A DNA stretch of 64,000 nucleotides, taken from Kribbella sp. CA-293567 (GTDB taxonomy: Bacteria > Actinomycetota > Actinomycetes > Propionibacteriales > Kribbellaceae). The stretch covers positions 930,001 through 994,000 of the forward strand of contig NZ_CP114065.1 in assembly GCF_027627575.1 (NCBI RefSeq). Reading direction: 5' to 3'. Numbering within the stretch: the first letter of the stretch is position 1; every line of letters starts with the position of its first letter. This document shows positions 24,759 to 34,646 of this stretch, in pieces. The notes under the pieces were generated by a model, which did not search any database, was not told the origin of the DNA, and saw only the letters and a list, made by a program, of their open reading frames with translations. The translations under genes and the position numbers were made by a program.

Positions 24759-25585
24759 CCCTTCAGCGCTCCCTCGGACAGTCCTCTGAACACCTGCTTC
24801 TGCATCAGGAAGTAGACCAGCAGCGGCGGGATCATCACCACGATCGCGGCGGCCGAGATCACCCGCTGGTCGGCCGAGAAGGTGCCGGACAGGTACTGGA
24901 CGCCGACGTTCACCGGGTACTTCGCCGGGTCGCTCAGGATCACCAGCGGCCAGATGAAGTGGTCCCAGGAGTCGAGGAAACCGAGCACCGTGACGACGGC
25001 GAGCGAGCCGCGGACCGACGGCAGCATGACGTGCCGGAAGACCTGGAACGGACCGGCACCGTCGATGGCAGCGGCCTCGGCCAGCTCGTTCGGGATCCGC
25101 AGAAAGGCCTGCCGCATGACGAAGATGGCGACGATCGAGACGGCTTGCGGCAGCACCACCCCGAGCAGCGTGTCGTTCAGTCCCAGACCGCGGGTGACCA
25201 GCATCGTCGACACCAGGATCACCTCGAACGGCAGCACGGCGGTTGCCAGCAGCAACGTTGTGTAGAGGCTCCGGCCGCGGAACGCGATCCGCGCCAGCGC
25301 ATAGCCGGTCAGCGTCGCCAGTACGACGGTGGTGGCCATTCCCATCGCCGAGATGGCCACCGAGTTCAGCACGTAGCGCAGCAACGGGATCTGGCGGAAG
25401 GCGGTGACGAAGTTGTCCAGGGTCGGATCCTGCGGCAGCAACGTCCCGGGGAAGCCGACCGTCGACTCGCCGGCGCCCTTCAGCGCCGTACTGACCTGCC
25501 ACAGCAGCGGTCCGAGCACGGTGGCGACGGCGATCAGCATCAACGGCCAGCGGATCAGCTTCTCGCGTGCGGTGCCGGTGGTCAT
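24755..25585 (-). CDS. Carbohydrate ABC transporter permease (MalG type)
   Basis: Permease of 276 residues with about six membrane helices and the EAA loop (NELAEAAAIDGAGPFQVFRHVMLPSVRGSL) that docks to the ATPase. Start ATG overlaps the stop of the MalF-type gene; its own stop overlaps the oxidoreductase start. Works with the binding protein and MalF-type permease to import a sugar. No ATPase is encoded in the operon, so a shared MsiK-like ATPase elsewhere is likely. Confidence 0.92.
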   Translation of the reverse strand: MTTGTAREKLIRWPLMLIAVATVLGPLLWQVSTALKGAGESTVGFPGTLLPQDPTLDNFVTAFRQIPLLRYVLNSVAISAMGMATTVVLATLTGYALARIAFRGRSLYTTLLLATAVLPFEVILVSTMLVTRGLGLNDTLLGVVLPQAVSIVAIFVMRQAFLRIPNELAEAAAIDGAGPFQVFRHVMLPSVRGSLAVVTVLGFLDSWDHFIWPLVILSDPAKYPVNVGVQYLSGTFSADQRVISAAAIVVMIPPLLVYFLMQKQVFRGLSEGALKG

Positions 25586-26514
25586 GCGCGGGCCTTCCGG
25601 GAGATGAGCCAGCTGATGCTGGACACGGTCAGCACGAAGACGAACAGGACCAGGCTGATCGCGGAGGCGTACCCCGCGTCGGTGCCGGGCGAGATCCCCT
25701 TCTGGAACAGGTAGACCACGATCGTCTGGGTCGAGTCGCCGGGCCCGCCGCCGGTGATGATGTAGGGCTCGGTGAAGACCCGCAGGGTGGCGATCGCGGC
25801 CAGGATGGCGATCATCACCGTCGTCCCCCTGATCTGCGGCAGGGTGACGCCGACCGTCCGCCGCAGCCAGCCCGCGCCGTCCAGCTGGGCCGCCTCGTCG
25901 AGTTCGGCCGAGACGTTCTGCAGCGCGGCGAGGGTGATCAGGGTGTAGAGGGCGCAGCCCTTCCAGACCGTCACCGCCGTCAGGCTGAACAGGGCCAGAT
26001 CGGGGTCGCTGAGGAACGGTACGGGCTCGCTGACCAGTTGCAGACCTGCCAGGATCTGGTTGACCAGGCCGTCGGAGTCGAGCAGGTACTGGAAGACGAC
26101 CGCGATGACGGCCAGTGGAAGGACCATCGGGGAGAACAGCAGCGGCCGGACCAGCGCGGTACCCCGCAGTCTGGTGTTGACCAGTACGGCCAGGCAGGTC
26201 GAGATGATCACCAGCGCCGGTACTGCCACCAGCATGTAGACAAAGGTACGGCCGACCGCGTGCCAGAAGGTCGTGTCCGACATCAGTTCGGTGAAGTTGG
26301 CCAGGCCGGTGAAGGTGCCACCGCCGATCGTGCTCGCGTTGGTGAACGCCAGGACGAAGGTGTTGGCCAGTGGGAGGAACAGGAAGGTGAGCTGCAGGAC
26401 GAGGGCGGGGCCGACGAACAGCAGCGGCACGAACCAGCGGTGCCGGCGTCGCGGCGGCGGCTCCGGACGCCGTGCCTGTGTTCGGACCCGCGGCTCCGTT
26501 GCCAGTGCCGTCAT
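25582..26514 (-). CDS. Carbohydrate ABC transporter permease (MalF type)
   Basis: Permease of 310 residues. A basic N-terminus (RRPEPPPRRRHRW) precedes the first helix (FVPLLFVGPALVLQLTFLFL), and the EAA loop reads AELDEAAQLDGAGWLRRTVGVTLPQIRG. ATG at 26514 overlaps the binding-protein stop (ATGA). Second gene of the uptake operon. Confidence 0.92.
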   Translation of the reverse strand: MTALATEPRVRTQARRPEPPPRRRHRWFVPLLFVGPALVLQLTFLFLPLANTFVLAFTNASTIGGGTFTGLANFTELMSDTTFWHAVGRTFVYMLVAVPALVIISTCLAVLVNTRLRGTALVRPLLFSPMVLPLAVIAVVFQYLLDSDGLVNQILAGLQLVSEPVPFLSDPDLALFSLTAVTVWKGCALYTLITLAALQNVSAELDEAAQLDGAGWLRRTVGVTLPQIRGTTVMIAILAAIATLRVFTEPYIITGGGPGDSTQTIVVYLFQKGISPGTDAGYASAISLVLFVFVLTVSSISWLISRKARA

Positions 26515-27815
26515 TGCTGACGCTCTTGCAGGATCTTGGTGAGCTTCGCCTCGGCGTCAGCCAAGGCCTCGGCGGGACTGCTCTTCCCCAGGATCGCGGG
26601 CTGCACCGCCGACCACAGCGCGGCGGCGTACTCCGAGTCCGCGGCCGGCGGCTGCACGATCGTCTTGCCGTCGCGCAGACTGGCGGCGGCGATCCGCCGC
26701 GCGGTGGCGGTCAGATCGCCGTCACCGATCGCGAAGAACGGGTCCTGCAGCGAGCTCGTGGTGCTGGGGAAGACGCTGGACTGCTTGGCCAGCGCGAGCT
26801 GGTTCTCGGCCGAGGTGAGGAACTTCGCGAACGCCAGCGCGGTCGGCAGGTTGCCGGAACTCTTCGGTACCGCGAGGCCGTGGGCGACCAGCCAGGTGCG
26901 CTTGGTGGCGTCGCCGAGCGGTTTGCCGACCGCCACCTCGGCGAACGTGGCCGGTGAGTTCTCCTTGATGATCTTCAGACGCGAACCACCGGACTCCAGG
27001 TAGGCCGTCTTGCCTTCCGAGAACGTCTCGATCTCGCTGCGGTCCTTGGCGGTGATGCTGTCGCGGGGGATGCCGCCGGTCTTGTACAGTTCCGCCAGCT
27101 TCTGCACGAAGGCCACCGCCTCCGGAGTGTTGACGACGGCCTTGGTGGAGTCGGCGTCGACCAGTGGCGCGCCGACCGTGAGCAGGTAACTGGAGAAGCT
27201 GCTCCCGGTCGGCTGGAAGCCGGCCACGCCGGCCGACTTCGCGATCTGGGCGGATCGGGCGAGCAGGTCGTCGTATCCGGTCGGCTCGGGGCTGCCCAGC
27301 AGGCCGGCCTTGCGCAGGACTGCCTGGTTGGAGATGAGCACCGGGGTGTTGAGGTACCACGGCAGGGCCGCGGCGCCGGTGTCGCCGAGGGCGAAGGAAT
27401 CCCAGGCGCTGGCGACGTAACCACCGCGAAGATCGCTCGCGGACTTGGCCATGTCGACGACCAGGCCCTTGCGGCCCAGCGGCGCGAGGGTGGCGATGTC
27501 GAGGTCGAGCACGTCCGGCAGAGTGCCCGCGATGGCGTCCGCGCTGGTCTTGCGGGCCGCGGCGTCGGCCGGGATGTCGGTCCACTCGACGGTGGTGCCG
27601 GGATGGGCCGCCTCGAAGGCGTCGACCACCCCGGACAGGTACTTGTCGAAGGTCGGCGACAGTTGCATGGTCTGGAACCTGATCGTCCCCTTGACCTCGC
27701 CGCCCACCTCCACCTCACCGGTGGTGCTGCCACCGCCGAGGCCACAACTGCTGAGCAGCAGGGCCGCGCCGACGGCGACGGCGGTGAACCAGGGGCTTCG
27801 TTGCAACGCGGTCAT
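26511..27815 (-). CDS. Sugar-binding lipoprotein of ABC transporter
   Basis: Extracellular solute-binding protein (family 1) of 434 residues. The signal peptide ends with LLLSSC, a lipobox. The mature domain begins GTIRFQTMQLSPTFDKYLSGVVDAFEAAHPG, typical of sugar-binding proteins. ATG at 27815 has GGAGG upstream. First gene of the operon; two LacI-type sites lie 42 and 139 bases upstream. Given the GH3 and NagB-like neighbours, GlcNAc or small chitin/peptidoglycan-derived sugars are the best guess for its ligand. Confidence 0.9.
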   Translation of the reverse strand: MTALQRSPWFTAVAVGAALLLSSCGLGGGSTTGEVEVGGEVKGTIRFQTMQLSPTFDKYLSGVVDAFEAAHPGTTVEWTDIPADAAARKTSADAIAGTLPDVLDLDIATLAPLGRKGLVVDMAKSASDLRGGYVASAWDSFALGDTGAAALPWYLNTPVLISNQAVLRKAGLLGSPEPTGYDDLLARSAQIAKSAGVAGFQPTGSSFSSYLLTVGAPLVDADSTKAVVNTPEAVAFVQKLAELYKTGGIPRDSITAKDRSEIETFSEGKTAYLESGGSRLKIIKENSPATFAEVAVGKPLGDATKRTWLVAHGLAVPKSSGNLPTALAFAKFLTSAENQLALAKQSSVFPSTTSSLQDPFFAIGDGDLTATARRIAAASLRDGKTIVQPPAADSEYAAALWSAVQPAILGKSSPAEALADAEAKLTKILQERQQ

Positions 27816-27856
27816 GGCGGCCTCCGAGGACGATGCTGATGAGCGTCGAGTGATCT

Positions 27857-27872
27857 GTGCAAACCTTTGACA
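27857..27872. promoter_or_regulatory. LacI-type operator upstream of binding-protein gene
   Basis: GTGCAAACCTTTGACA matches the perfect operator at 22486-22501 in 13 of 16 bases. It lies 42 bases upstream of the binding-protein ATG on the minus strand, placed to repress the transporter operon. Confidence 0.65.
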
Positions 27873-27911
27873 AACCGTAGAGGCACAGTAGGCTGGCAAC
27901 ATCTTGTGGTC

Positions 27912-27939
27912 AACAGGATCCGCCGACTCGGATCCTGTT
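27912..27939. promoter_or_regulatory. Perfect hairpin in the divergent promoter region
   Basis: AACAGGATCC (27912-27921) and GGATCCTGTT (27930-27939) form a 10-bp hairpin with an 8-base loop, followed on the plus strand by CTTTCTGTC. It could be a weak terminator/attenuator before the GH3 gene or a second protein-binding site between the two LacI operators. Confidence 0.45.
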
Positions 27940-27953
27940 CTTTCTGTCAGTCA

Positions 27954-27969
27954 GTGCAAACCTTTGCCA
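27954..27969. promoter_or_regulatory. LacI-type operator upstream of GH3 gene
   Basis: GTGCAAACCTTTGCCA lies 13 bases before the GH3 ATG and matches the other two sites closely. Its position over the initiation region suggests direct repression of the GH3-nagB pair by the LacI protein. Confidence 0.65.
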
Positions 27970-27981
27970 AGGACGTGTGTG

Positions 27982-29541
27982 ATGCCAAGACCGCCCACCG
28001 GCCGTACCGCGCGCTGGATCGACGACCAACTGAGCCGGTTGACTCCGTCGCAGAAGCTGGCGCAGCGACTCCTGGTCGTCCCCGGCATCGAGTCCGGCCG
28101 CCCCGACGACGCCACCCGGCACGCGCTGGAGCTCGGCGTCGGCGTGCTGCACACGCTCGGCATCGACCTGCCGGCGTCGGCCGCGGCCCGCTACCACAAC
28201 GAGGTGGCCCGGCTCTGCGCCGACGCCGGGCTGCCACCGGCCCTGATCAGCGGGAATCTGGAGTCCGGCGTCGCCTACGCGCTCGGCAGCAGCGGAACGC
28301 ATTTCCCTTACCCGCGGGGGATCGGCCTGGCCGGCGACGCCGAACTCGCGTATCGGGTCGCCGCGCAGGGTGCCAGGGAAGCCCGGTCCCTGGGATACCA
28401 CTGGACCTTCAGCCCGTGTGTCGATGTGGTCGTGGTGCCCGACGACCCGATTCTCGGGGTCCGCGCGTACGGCGTACCGGCGGGGTTGAGCGGTGCCCTC
28501 GGGGCGGCCCAGATCCGGGGCTACCAGGAGCACGGTGTGCTGGCCACGGCCAAACACTTCCCGGGACACGGCGACAGCAGTGTGGACAGCCATCTCGACC
28601 TGCCGCGGGTGAACCGGAGCCGCGCGGAGCACGAACAGATCCACCTGCCGCCGTTCAGTGCCGCCGTGGCCGCCGGGGTGGCGGCGATCATGGTCGCTCA
28701 CCTGGAGTTGCCGGCGCTCGGCATCAACGAGCCGGCCAGCCTGTCCGCCACCGTGAACCGCCACTGGTTGCGTACGGAACTGGAATTCGACGGGGTGATC
28801 GTCACCGACGCGCTCCGGATGGACGCGATCGCCCGGCGGCACGATCCGGCCGATGCCGCGGTGCTCGCGCTGCGGGCCGGTGCGGACGTGGCGAACGTGA
28901 AGTGCCCGGCGGCCGAGGCGCCGCGGATCATCGAGCGGTTGCTCGAGGCGCTCGCGGACGGCACGCTCCTGCAGACCGAGGTGGACGACAGCGTCCGGCG
29001 GCTGCTGCTCGCCCGGTCCCTGATCGGACTTGACGGCGAGATCCCGGAACTGATCGACGAGGACCGCGCGGGCGGCTTCGACCAGCCCTTGGAGTGGAGC
29101 GATCCGGGACGAGCGAGCACGGTGTCGCTGCACGCGGATCGCGGTACGGCGGCCCTGTCGCCGGAGACCAGGCTGGTAGTCGTCGGTGAGTCCGAGCTGG
29201 CCCGGCGATTCGCCGAGCTGGGGACTCGCCGCGGACTGCAGATGGTGCTCGATGCCGAACCGCTCGGACCCGGCGCGCTCGCGCGGGTCGCGGCTCGTCA
29301 TCCGGGTGAGCAACTGCTCCCGGTCTTCTGTGCCGGCACAGTACCGTTGGCCCAGCAGCGCAAGGAGGTCGAGAGTGCTGTGGTCGATGTCCCGCAGCAG
29401 ATCGCGGCACTCGTCATCAACTCTGCCGAGCCCGCCGAGGCCTTCGGTGATCTGGGTGGCCGGGTGCTGACGGCCCCGGCGGTCGACGCCTTCGCCATCG
29501 TCACCGACGCCGCGATCCACGCGGCCTTCGACGTCCTGTGA
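27982..29541 (+). CDS. GH3 beta-N-acetylhexosaminidase-like glycosidase
   Basis: Glycoside hydrolase family 3 protein of 519 residues. It has KHFPGHGDSSVDSH (Lys191-His192 and following), the motif that marks the NagZ-type N-acetylglucosaminidase branch, and VIVTDALRMDAI with the predicted nucleophile Asp276. A C-terminal region of about 150 residues resembles the second GH3 domain in reduced form. No signal peptide, so it probably acts in the cytoplasm on imported disaccharides. ATG at 27982 has AAGGACG upstream; a longer frame to 27904 crosses the operator. It is followed by the NagB-like gene, 22 bases on. Confidence 0.88.
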   Translation: MPRPPTGRTARWIDDQLSRLTPSQKLAQRLLVVPGIESGRPDDATRHALELGVGVLHTLGIDLPASAAARYHNEVARLCADAGLPPALISGNLESGVAYALGSSGTHFPYPRGIGLAGDAELAYRVAAQGAREARSLGYHWTFSPCVDVVVVPDDPILGVRAYGVPAGLSGALGAAQIRGYQEHGVLATAKHFPGHGDSSVDSHLDLPRVNRSRAEHEQIHLPPFSAAVAAGVAAIMVAHLELPALGINEPASLSATVNRHWLRTELEFDGVIVTDALRMDAIARRHDPADAAVLALRAGADVANVKCPAAEAPRIIERLLEALADGTLLQTEVDDSVRRLLLARSLIGLDGEIPELIDEDRAGGFDQPLEWSDPGRASTVSLHADRGTAALSPETRLVVVGESELARRFAELGTRRGLQMVLDAEPLGPGALARVAARHPGEQLLPVFCAGTVPLAQQRKEVESAVVDVPQQIAALVINSAEPAEAFGDLGGRVLTAPAVDAFAIVTDAAIHAAFDVL

Positions 29542-29563
29542 ACGACCAGTGAGGGGTAACTGC

Positions 29564-30328
29564 ATGACCGTCGGGATCGACCACACTCCGGACCTCGGGG
29601 TCTACCGGACCAGGGCCGCGCTGGGACGCGCGGCGGCGTCGTGTGCGGCGACCGCGATCAGGGAGGCGATCGAGCGGACCGGCCGGGCCCGGATCATGCT
29701 GGCCGCCGCGCCGAGCCAGGCGGAGACGCTGGCCGCCCTCGCACTCGAGCCGGGGATCGAGTGGAGCATGGTCGAGTGCTTCCACATGGACGAGTACGTC
29801 GGACTGCCTGCCGATGCGCCGCAGGTCTTCGCGAACTGGCTGCGGTCGGCGTTCCTGAATCAGGTGCCTAAGGCAACTTTCCGGCCGGTGGCTCCGGGAG
29901 CCGACCCGGAGCGGGCGGCCCGGCAGTACGAGGCGTTGATGGGCGACGAGGCGTTCGACGTCGTCCTGCTCGGACTCGGGGTCAACGGGCACCTCGCCTT
30001 CAACGACCCGCCGGCCGACTTCGATGACGATCGCGCGGCGAAGGTGGTCGCGCTGGACCCGACCAGCCGGCGTCAGCAGGTCGACGAGGGGCACTTCGGT
30101 GGCATCGAGGACGTGCCCACCCAGGCGGTGACGGTGACGATCCCGAGGTTGCTGAACGCGCGCCGGCTGATCGCGTCCGTGCCGGGGACGGCGAAGAGGC
30201 AGGCAGTGCTCGACACGTTGGCGCGACCGATCGGGCCGGACTTCCCGGGGACCGCGCTGCGAACCCACCCCAGCGTGCGGTTGTTCCTCGACGAGGAGTC
30301 GGATCCGGCACCGCGCGAGGCCGGCTGA
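29564..30328 (+). CDS. Glucosamine-6-phosphate deaminase-like protein
   Basis: NagB/6-phosphogluconolactonase-superfamily protein of 254 residues. HMDEYVGL (Asp76, the catalytic-base position of NagB) and LLGLGVNGHLAFNDPP match the deaminase group, though NEP of NagB is NDP here. It would convert glucosamine-6-phosphate to fructose-6-phosphate and ammonia. ATG at 29564 follows GAGGGG. Same unit as the GH3 gene. No NagA deacetylase or sugar kinase is present in the locus. Confidence 0.85.
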   Translation: MTVGIDHTPDLGVYRTRAALGRAAASCAATAIREAIERTGRARIMLAAAPSQAETLAALALEPGIEWSMVECFHMDEYVGLPADAPQVFANWLRSAFLNQVPKATFRPVAPGADPERAARQYEALMGDEAFDVVLLGLGVNGHLAFNDPPADFDDDRAAKVVALDPTSRRQQVDEGHFGGIEDVPTQAVTVTIPRLLNARRLIASVPGTAKRQAVLDTLARPIGPDFPGTALRTHPSVRLFLDEESDPAPREAG

Positions 30329-30352
30329 CCTGCTCTCCGCCGGGCCGGAGGA

Positions 30353-31615
30353 TCAGCCGTGGTTCGACGGCTCGAGTCTGGCGATGACATCGGCGGCATC
30401 GGCTGGGCCGTCGGCTGCGGCGTACAGGTTCTGGATCCGGCCGGCGGCTTCGCGGTAACGAGGCGTGTCGAGCATCTGGGCGGCCAGGGCCGCGAGATCG
30501 TCTACCGGAGTGGCGTGGCGGGCGGCGCCCAGGCGCTCGACCAGGGCGACGTTGAGGTCCTGCTCGATGTGGAGCGGGATGCCGAGCAGAGGGGTGCCGC
30601 TCGCCATGGCCGTTTGGACGCTGCCTTGACCGGTGGTGGTGACGGCCAGGTCCACTTGGGGCATGACGAGGTGGCTGGGGAGGGTGCCTTCGATCATGAC
30701 CTGGCTGGTGGCCAGGTCAGCGAGGTCGTGGATCGTGCCGGCGACCAGGATGCGGGCGTCGAGGGCGCTGAGAGCGGTGACGGCTTCGCGGATCCGCGCC
30801 GGCGGGGTGGAGGTCATCGCCAGGTAAAGGATCGGCCCCGGCTGATCGAGGAACTTCTGGACCCGGGCGGGCAGTGGGAGGTCGAGGTGGGCGAAGAGTG
30901 GGCCGATCGCCCGCAGGCGCGAGTTCGGGCGGTAGCCGACTCGGCCGTGCGGCGTCCAGGCAGCCAGATCGGCAGCCGGGACTCCGAGGACCTCGGGAAC
31001 CTCCGGCACCAGGGAGAGGTCGCCCAGGAGAAGCGCCGAAAGGCTGGGAATGCCTTCTGTACCGAGCGACTCGGCCACCCGGTTGAAGCCGCCGCAGTAC
31101 CCGGTGGTGCGGTTCGTGGTCCGATTGATGAGGAAGCGGCTGAGCCAGCCGGGGGCGTGCTTCAGGCGTGGGTCGACCGGACGGGTCGGGGCCGGCAGCA
31201 GCCGGCGCTCGAAGACCGGTGGGACGAAGCTTCCGGCGTGCTCCGTCACCAGCCGTACTCCGGCCAGGCGCGACGAGAGCAGGGTCGTCAGGGTGAAACC
31301 GGTGACCGCGACGGTGATGCCATGGGCGCGGAAGTACTCGGCTTCAGCCTGCACGTAGGAGCGGATCTCGTCGTCGTCGTACATGCTCTCGCGCGGATCG
31401 CCGAGTCCGATCGCCGAGCGGACGAGACGCGCTGCTCTGTCCGGCGACAGGCCGGCGCCCAGTACGTCGTACGGGATGCCGGCCAGGAGCCGCTCGTGCG
31501 GCCCGCCGTGGGTTGCGACGCGGACAGGGATGCCGAGGGCGGTCAGGGCGCGATGGATCTCCAGCATCCGGGAGGTCTCGGACAGATAGGCGCAGTGCGG
31601 CAGTAAGCAGATCAC
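30353..31615 (-). CDS. GT1/MGT-type glycosyltransferase
   Basis: Glycosyltransferase of 420 residues with the GT-B fold. The N-terminus (ICLLPHCAYLSETSRMLEIHRALTALGIPVRVATHGG) is the acceptor-domain start of this group. The C-terminal donor-binding block TTTGQGSVQTAMASGTPLLGIPLHIEQDLNVALVERLG corresponds to the UGT/MGT signature. Typical members glycosylate lipids, macrolides or other small molecules with UDP or TDP sugars. GTG at 31615 follows GGGGG. Divergent from a MarR gene with a shared palindrome. Confidence 0.85.
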   Translation of the reverse strand: MICLLPHCAYLSETSRMLEIHRALTALGIPVRVATHGGPHERLLAGIPYDVLGAGLSPDRAARLVRSAIGLGDPRESMYDDDEIRSYVQAEAEYFRAHGITVAVTGFTLTTLLSSRLAGVRLVTEHAGSFVPPVFERRLLPAPTRPVDPRLKHAPGWLSRFLINRTTNRTTGYCGGFNRVAESLGTEGIPSLSALLLGDLSLVPEVPEVLGVPAADLAAWTPHGRVGYRPNSRLRAIGPLFAHLDLPLPARVQKFLDQPGPILYLAMTSTPPARIREAVTALSALDARILVAGTIHDLADLATSQVMIEGTLPSHLVMPQVDLAVTTTGQGSVQTAMASGTPLLGIPLHIEQDLNVALVERLGAARHATPVDDLAALAAQMLDTPRYREAAGRIQNLYAAADGPADAADVIARLEPSNHG

Positions 31616-31639
31616 GGTTCTTGCCCCCTTGGACGATAA

Positions 31640-31657
31640 TAGGTAATATATTGCCTA
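31640..31657. promoter_or_regulatory. AT-rich palindrome between glycosyltransferase and MarR genes
   Basis: TAGGTAATATATTGCCTA: 18 bases with eight of nine symmetric pairs, in a strikingly AT-rich patch. It ends at the MarR ATG and lies 25 bases from the glycosyltransferase start. A strong candidate operator for the MarR protein on both genes. Confidence 0.7.
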
Positions 31658-32136
31658 TGTCAGCGGAGAACAAGACCGGAGAGCTTCTCGGACTCGGCGC
31701 CGGCTCGCGCCTCACCCCTTCGGTGCGGGCGTTCCGGACCGCGCTGACGCTGGCCCAGAAGCTGCGCTACGCGATGGACGAGCGCCTTCGGGTCGACGGT
31801 CTGACCACTCAGCAGGCCGCGTTGATCACCGTGGTGACGGCGCTCGGCAAGCCTTCGCTGGCCGAGGCCGCCGCCGTGCTGGGCAGCACCCACCAGAACG
31901 TCGCACAGATCGTCGCCGCCCTGGTGCGCAAGGAGTTGCTGCAGGTCGAGCCCGATCCGGCCGACCGGCGCCGTAAGTTGCTGTCGGCAACAGAGCGGAG
32001 CGCGGAGTACTGGAGGCAGCGGGACGACGGCGACTTCGCCGCGGTCGCCGGCTGGTTCGGCGAGCTTTCTGCGGCAGAACTGGAGACCTTCTGCGATCTC
32101 TCCGACCGAGTGATCGCCAACCTGGCCGGCGCCTGA
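31657..32136 (+). CDS. MarR-family transcriptional regulator
   Basis: Regulator of 159 residues. The winged helix spans about 55-115: LTTQQAALITVVTALGKPSLAEAAAVLGSTHQNVAQIVAALVRKELLQVEPDPADRR, with the D-x-R wing tip DPADRRR. ATG at 31657 lies at the end of a palindrome, implying autorepression. Divergent from the glycosyltransferase, its probable target. Ligand unknown; small aromatic compounds or antibiotics are typical for the family. Confidence 0.9.
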   Translation: MSAENKTGELLGLGAGSRLTPSVRAFRTALTLAQKLRYAMDERLRVDGLTTQQAALITVVTALGKPSLAEAAAVLGSTHQNVAQIVAALVRKELLQVEPDPADRRRKLLSATERSAEYWRQRDDGDFAAVAGWFGELSAAELETFCDLSDRVIANLAGA

Positions 32137-32173
32137 GGTCGCCGTCGCACTCCACGCTGGGTGACGGGTTCGG

Positions 32174-33934
<1,761 letters not shown>

Positions 33935-33956
33935 GTTTCGTTACCGTGGAGTCGTG

Positions 33957-34646
33957 ATGAGGATCGAGGACGACGTGGCTGCACCGCCGGGGCGGCGCGA
34001 GCGCAAGAAGCAGGAGACGCGGGCGGCGCTGATCGCCGCCGCGCTCCGGCTGGCGGTGCAGAAGGGCCCGGACGAGGTGACGGTCGAGGAGATCAGCGAG
34101 GCCGCCGACGTCTCGGTCCGCACCTTCTTCAACTACTTCCCGCACAAGGAGCACGCGATCCTGGGCCGCGATCCGGAGGAGACCGAGCACGCGCTGCGCC
34201 GGGTCCGGGAGGCGCCGGCCGGGCTCTCACCGCTGACCGTGATGCGGCTGGTGATGGCCAAGGCGCTCGACGATCTCGACGGCGTCGACGACCGGAAGAG
34301 CTCGATCGCCCAGCGGATCGAGCTGATCATGCGCTCACCGGCACTGCTGTCGCAGTTCGTCCAGCTCGGCGCCGAGGACGAGCGGCTGCTCGCCGTCGCG
34401 CTGGCCGAGCGGATGGGTGAGCCCGCTGCTTCCGTCCGGCCCGCGTTGATCGTCGGCACGGCCACGCTGGCCGTGCGGACCGCGGTGCAGCAGCGCAAGT
34501 ACGGCGCCGACCGCACGCTGCGCGACCTCGTCGACGATGCGTTCCGGCAGCTGGCCGACGGCATCGATCCCGCCTACGACCCGGCCGGCCTCCTGCCGGC
34601 CGGTCCGACCACAGACACCAGTTCCGACCAGGAAGGTCAAGCATGA
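33957..34646 (+). CDS. TetR-family transcriptional regulator
   Basis: Regulator of 229 residues with helix-turn-helix EVTVEEISEAADVSVRTFFNYFPHKEHAIL and a MftR/AcrR-like C-terminus. ATG at 33957; a GTG one codon earlier is an alternative. The stop overlaps the MFS gene start (ATGA), so regulator and efflux pump are one unit. Divergent from the cholesterol oxidase. Confidence 0.9.
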   Translation: MRIEDDVAAPPGRRERKKQETRAALIAAALRLAVQKGPDEVTVEEISEAADVSVRTFFNYFPHKEHAILGRDPEETEHALRRVREAPAGLSPLTVMRLVMAKALDDLDGVDDRKSSIAQRIELIMRSPALLSQFVQLGAEDERLLAVALAERMGEPAASVRPALIVGTATLAVRTAVQQRKYGADRTLRDLVDDAFRQLADGIDPAYDPAGLLPAGPTTDTSSDQEGQA

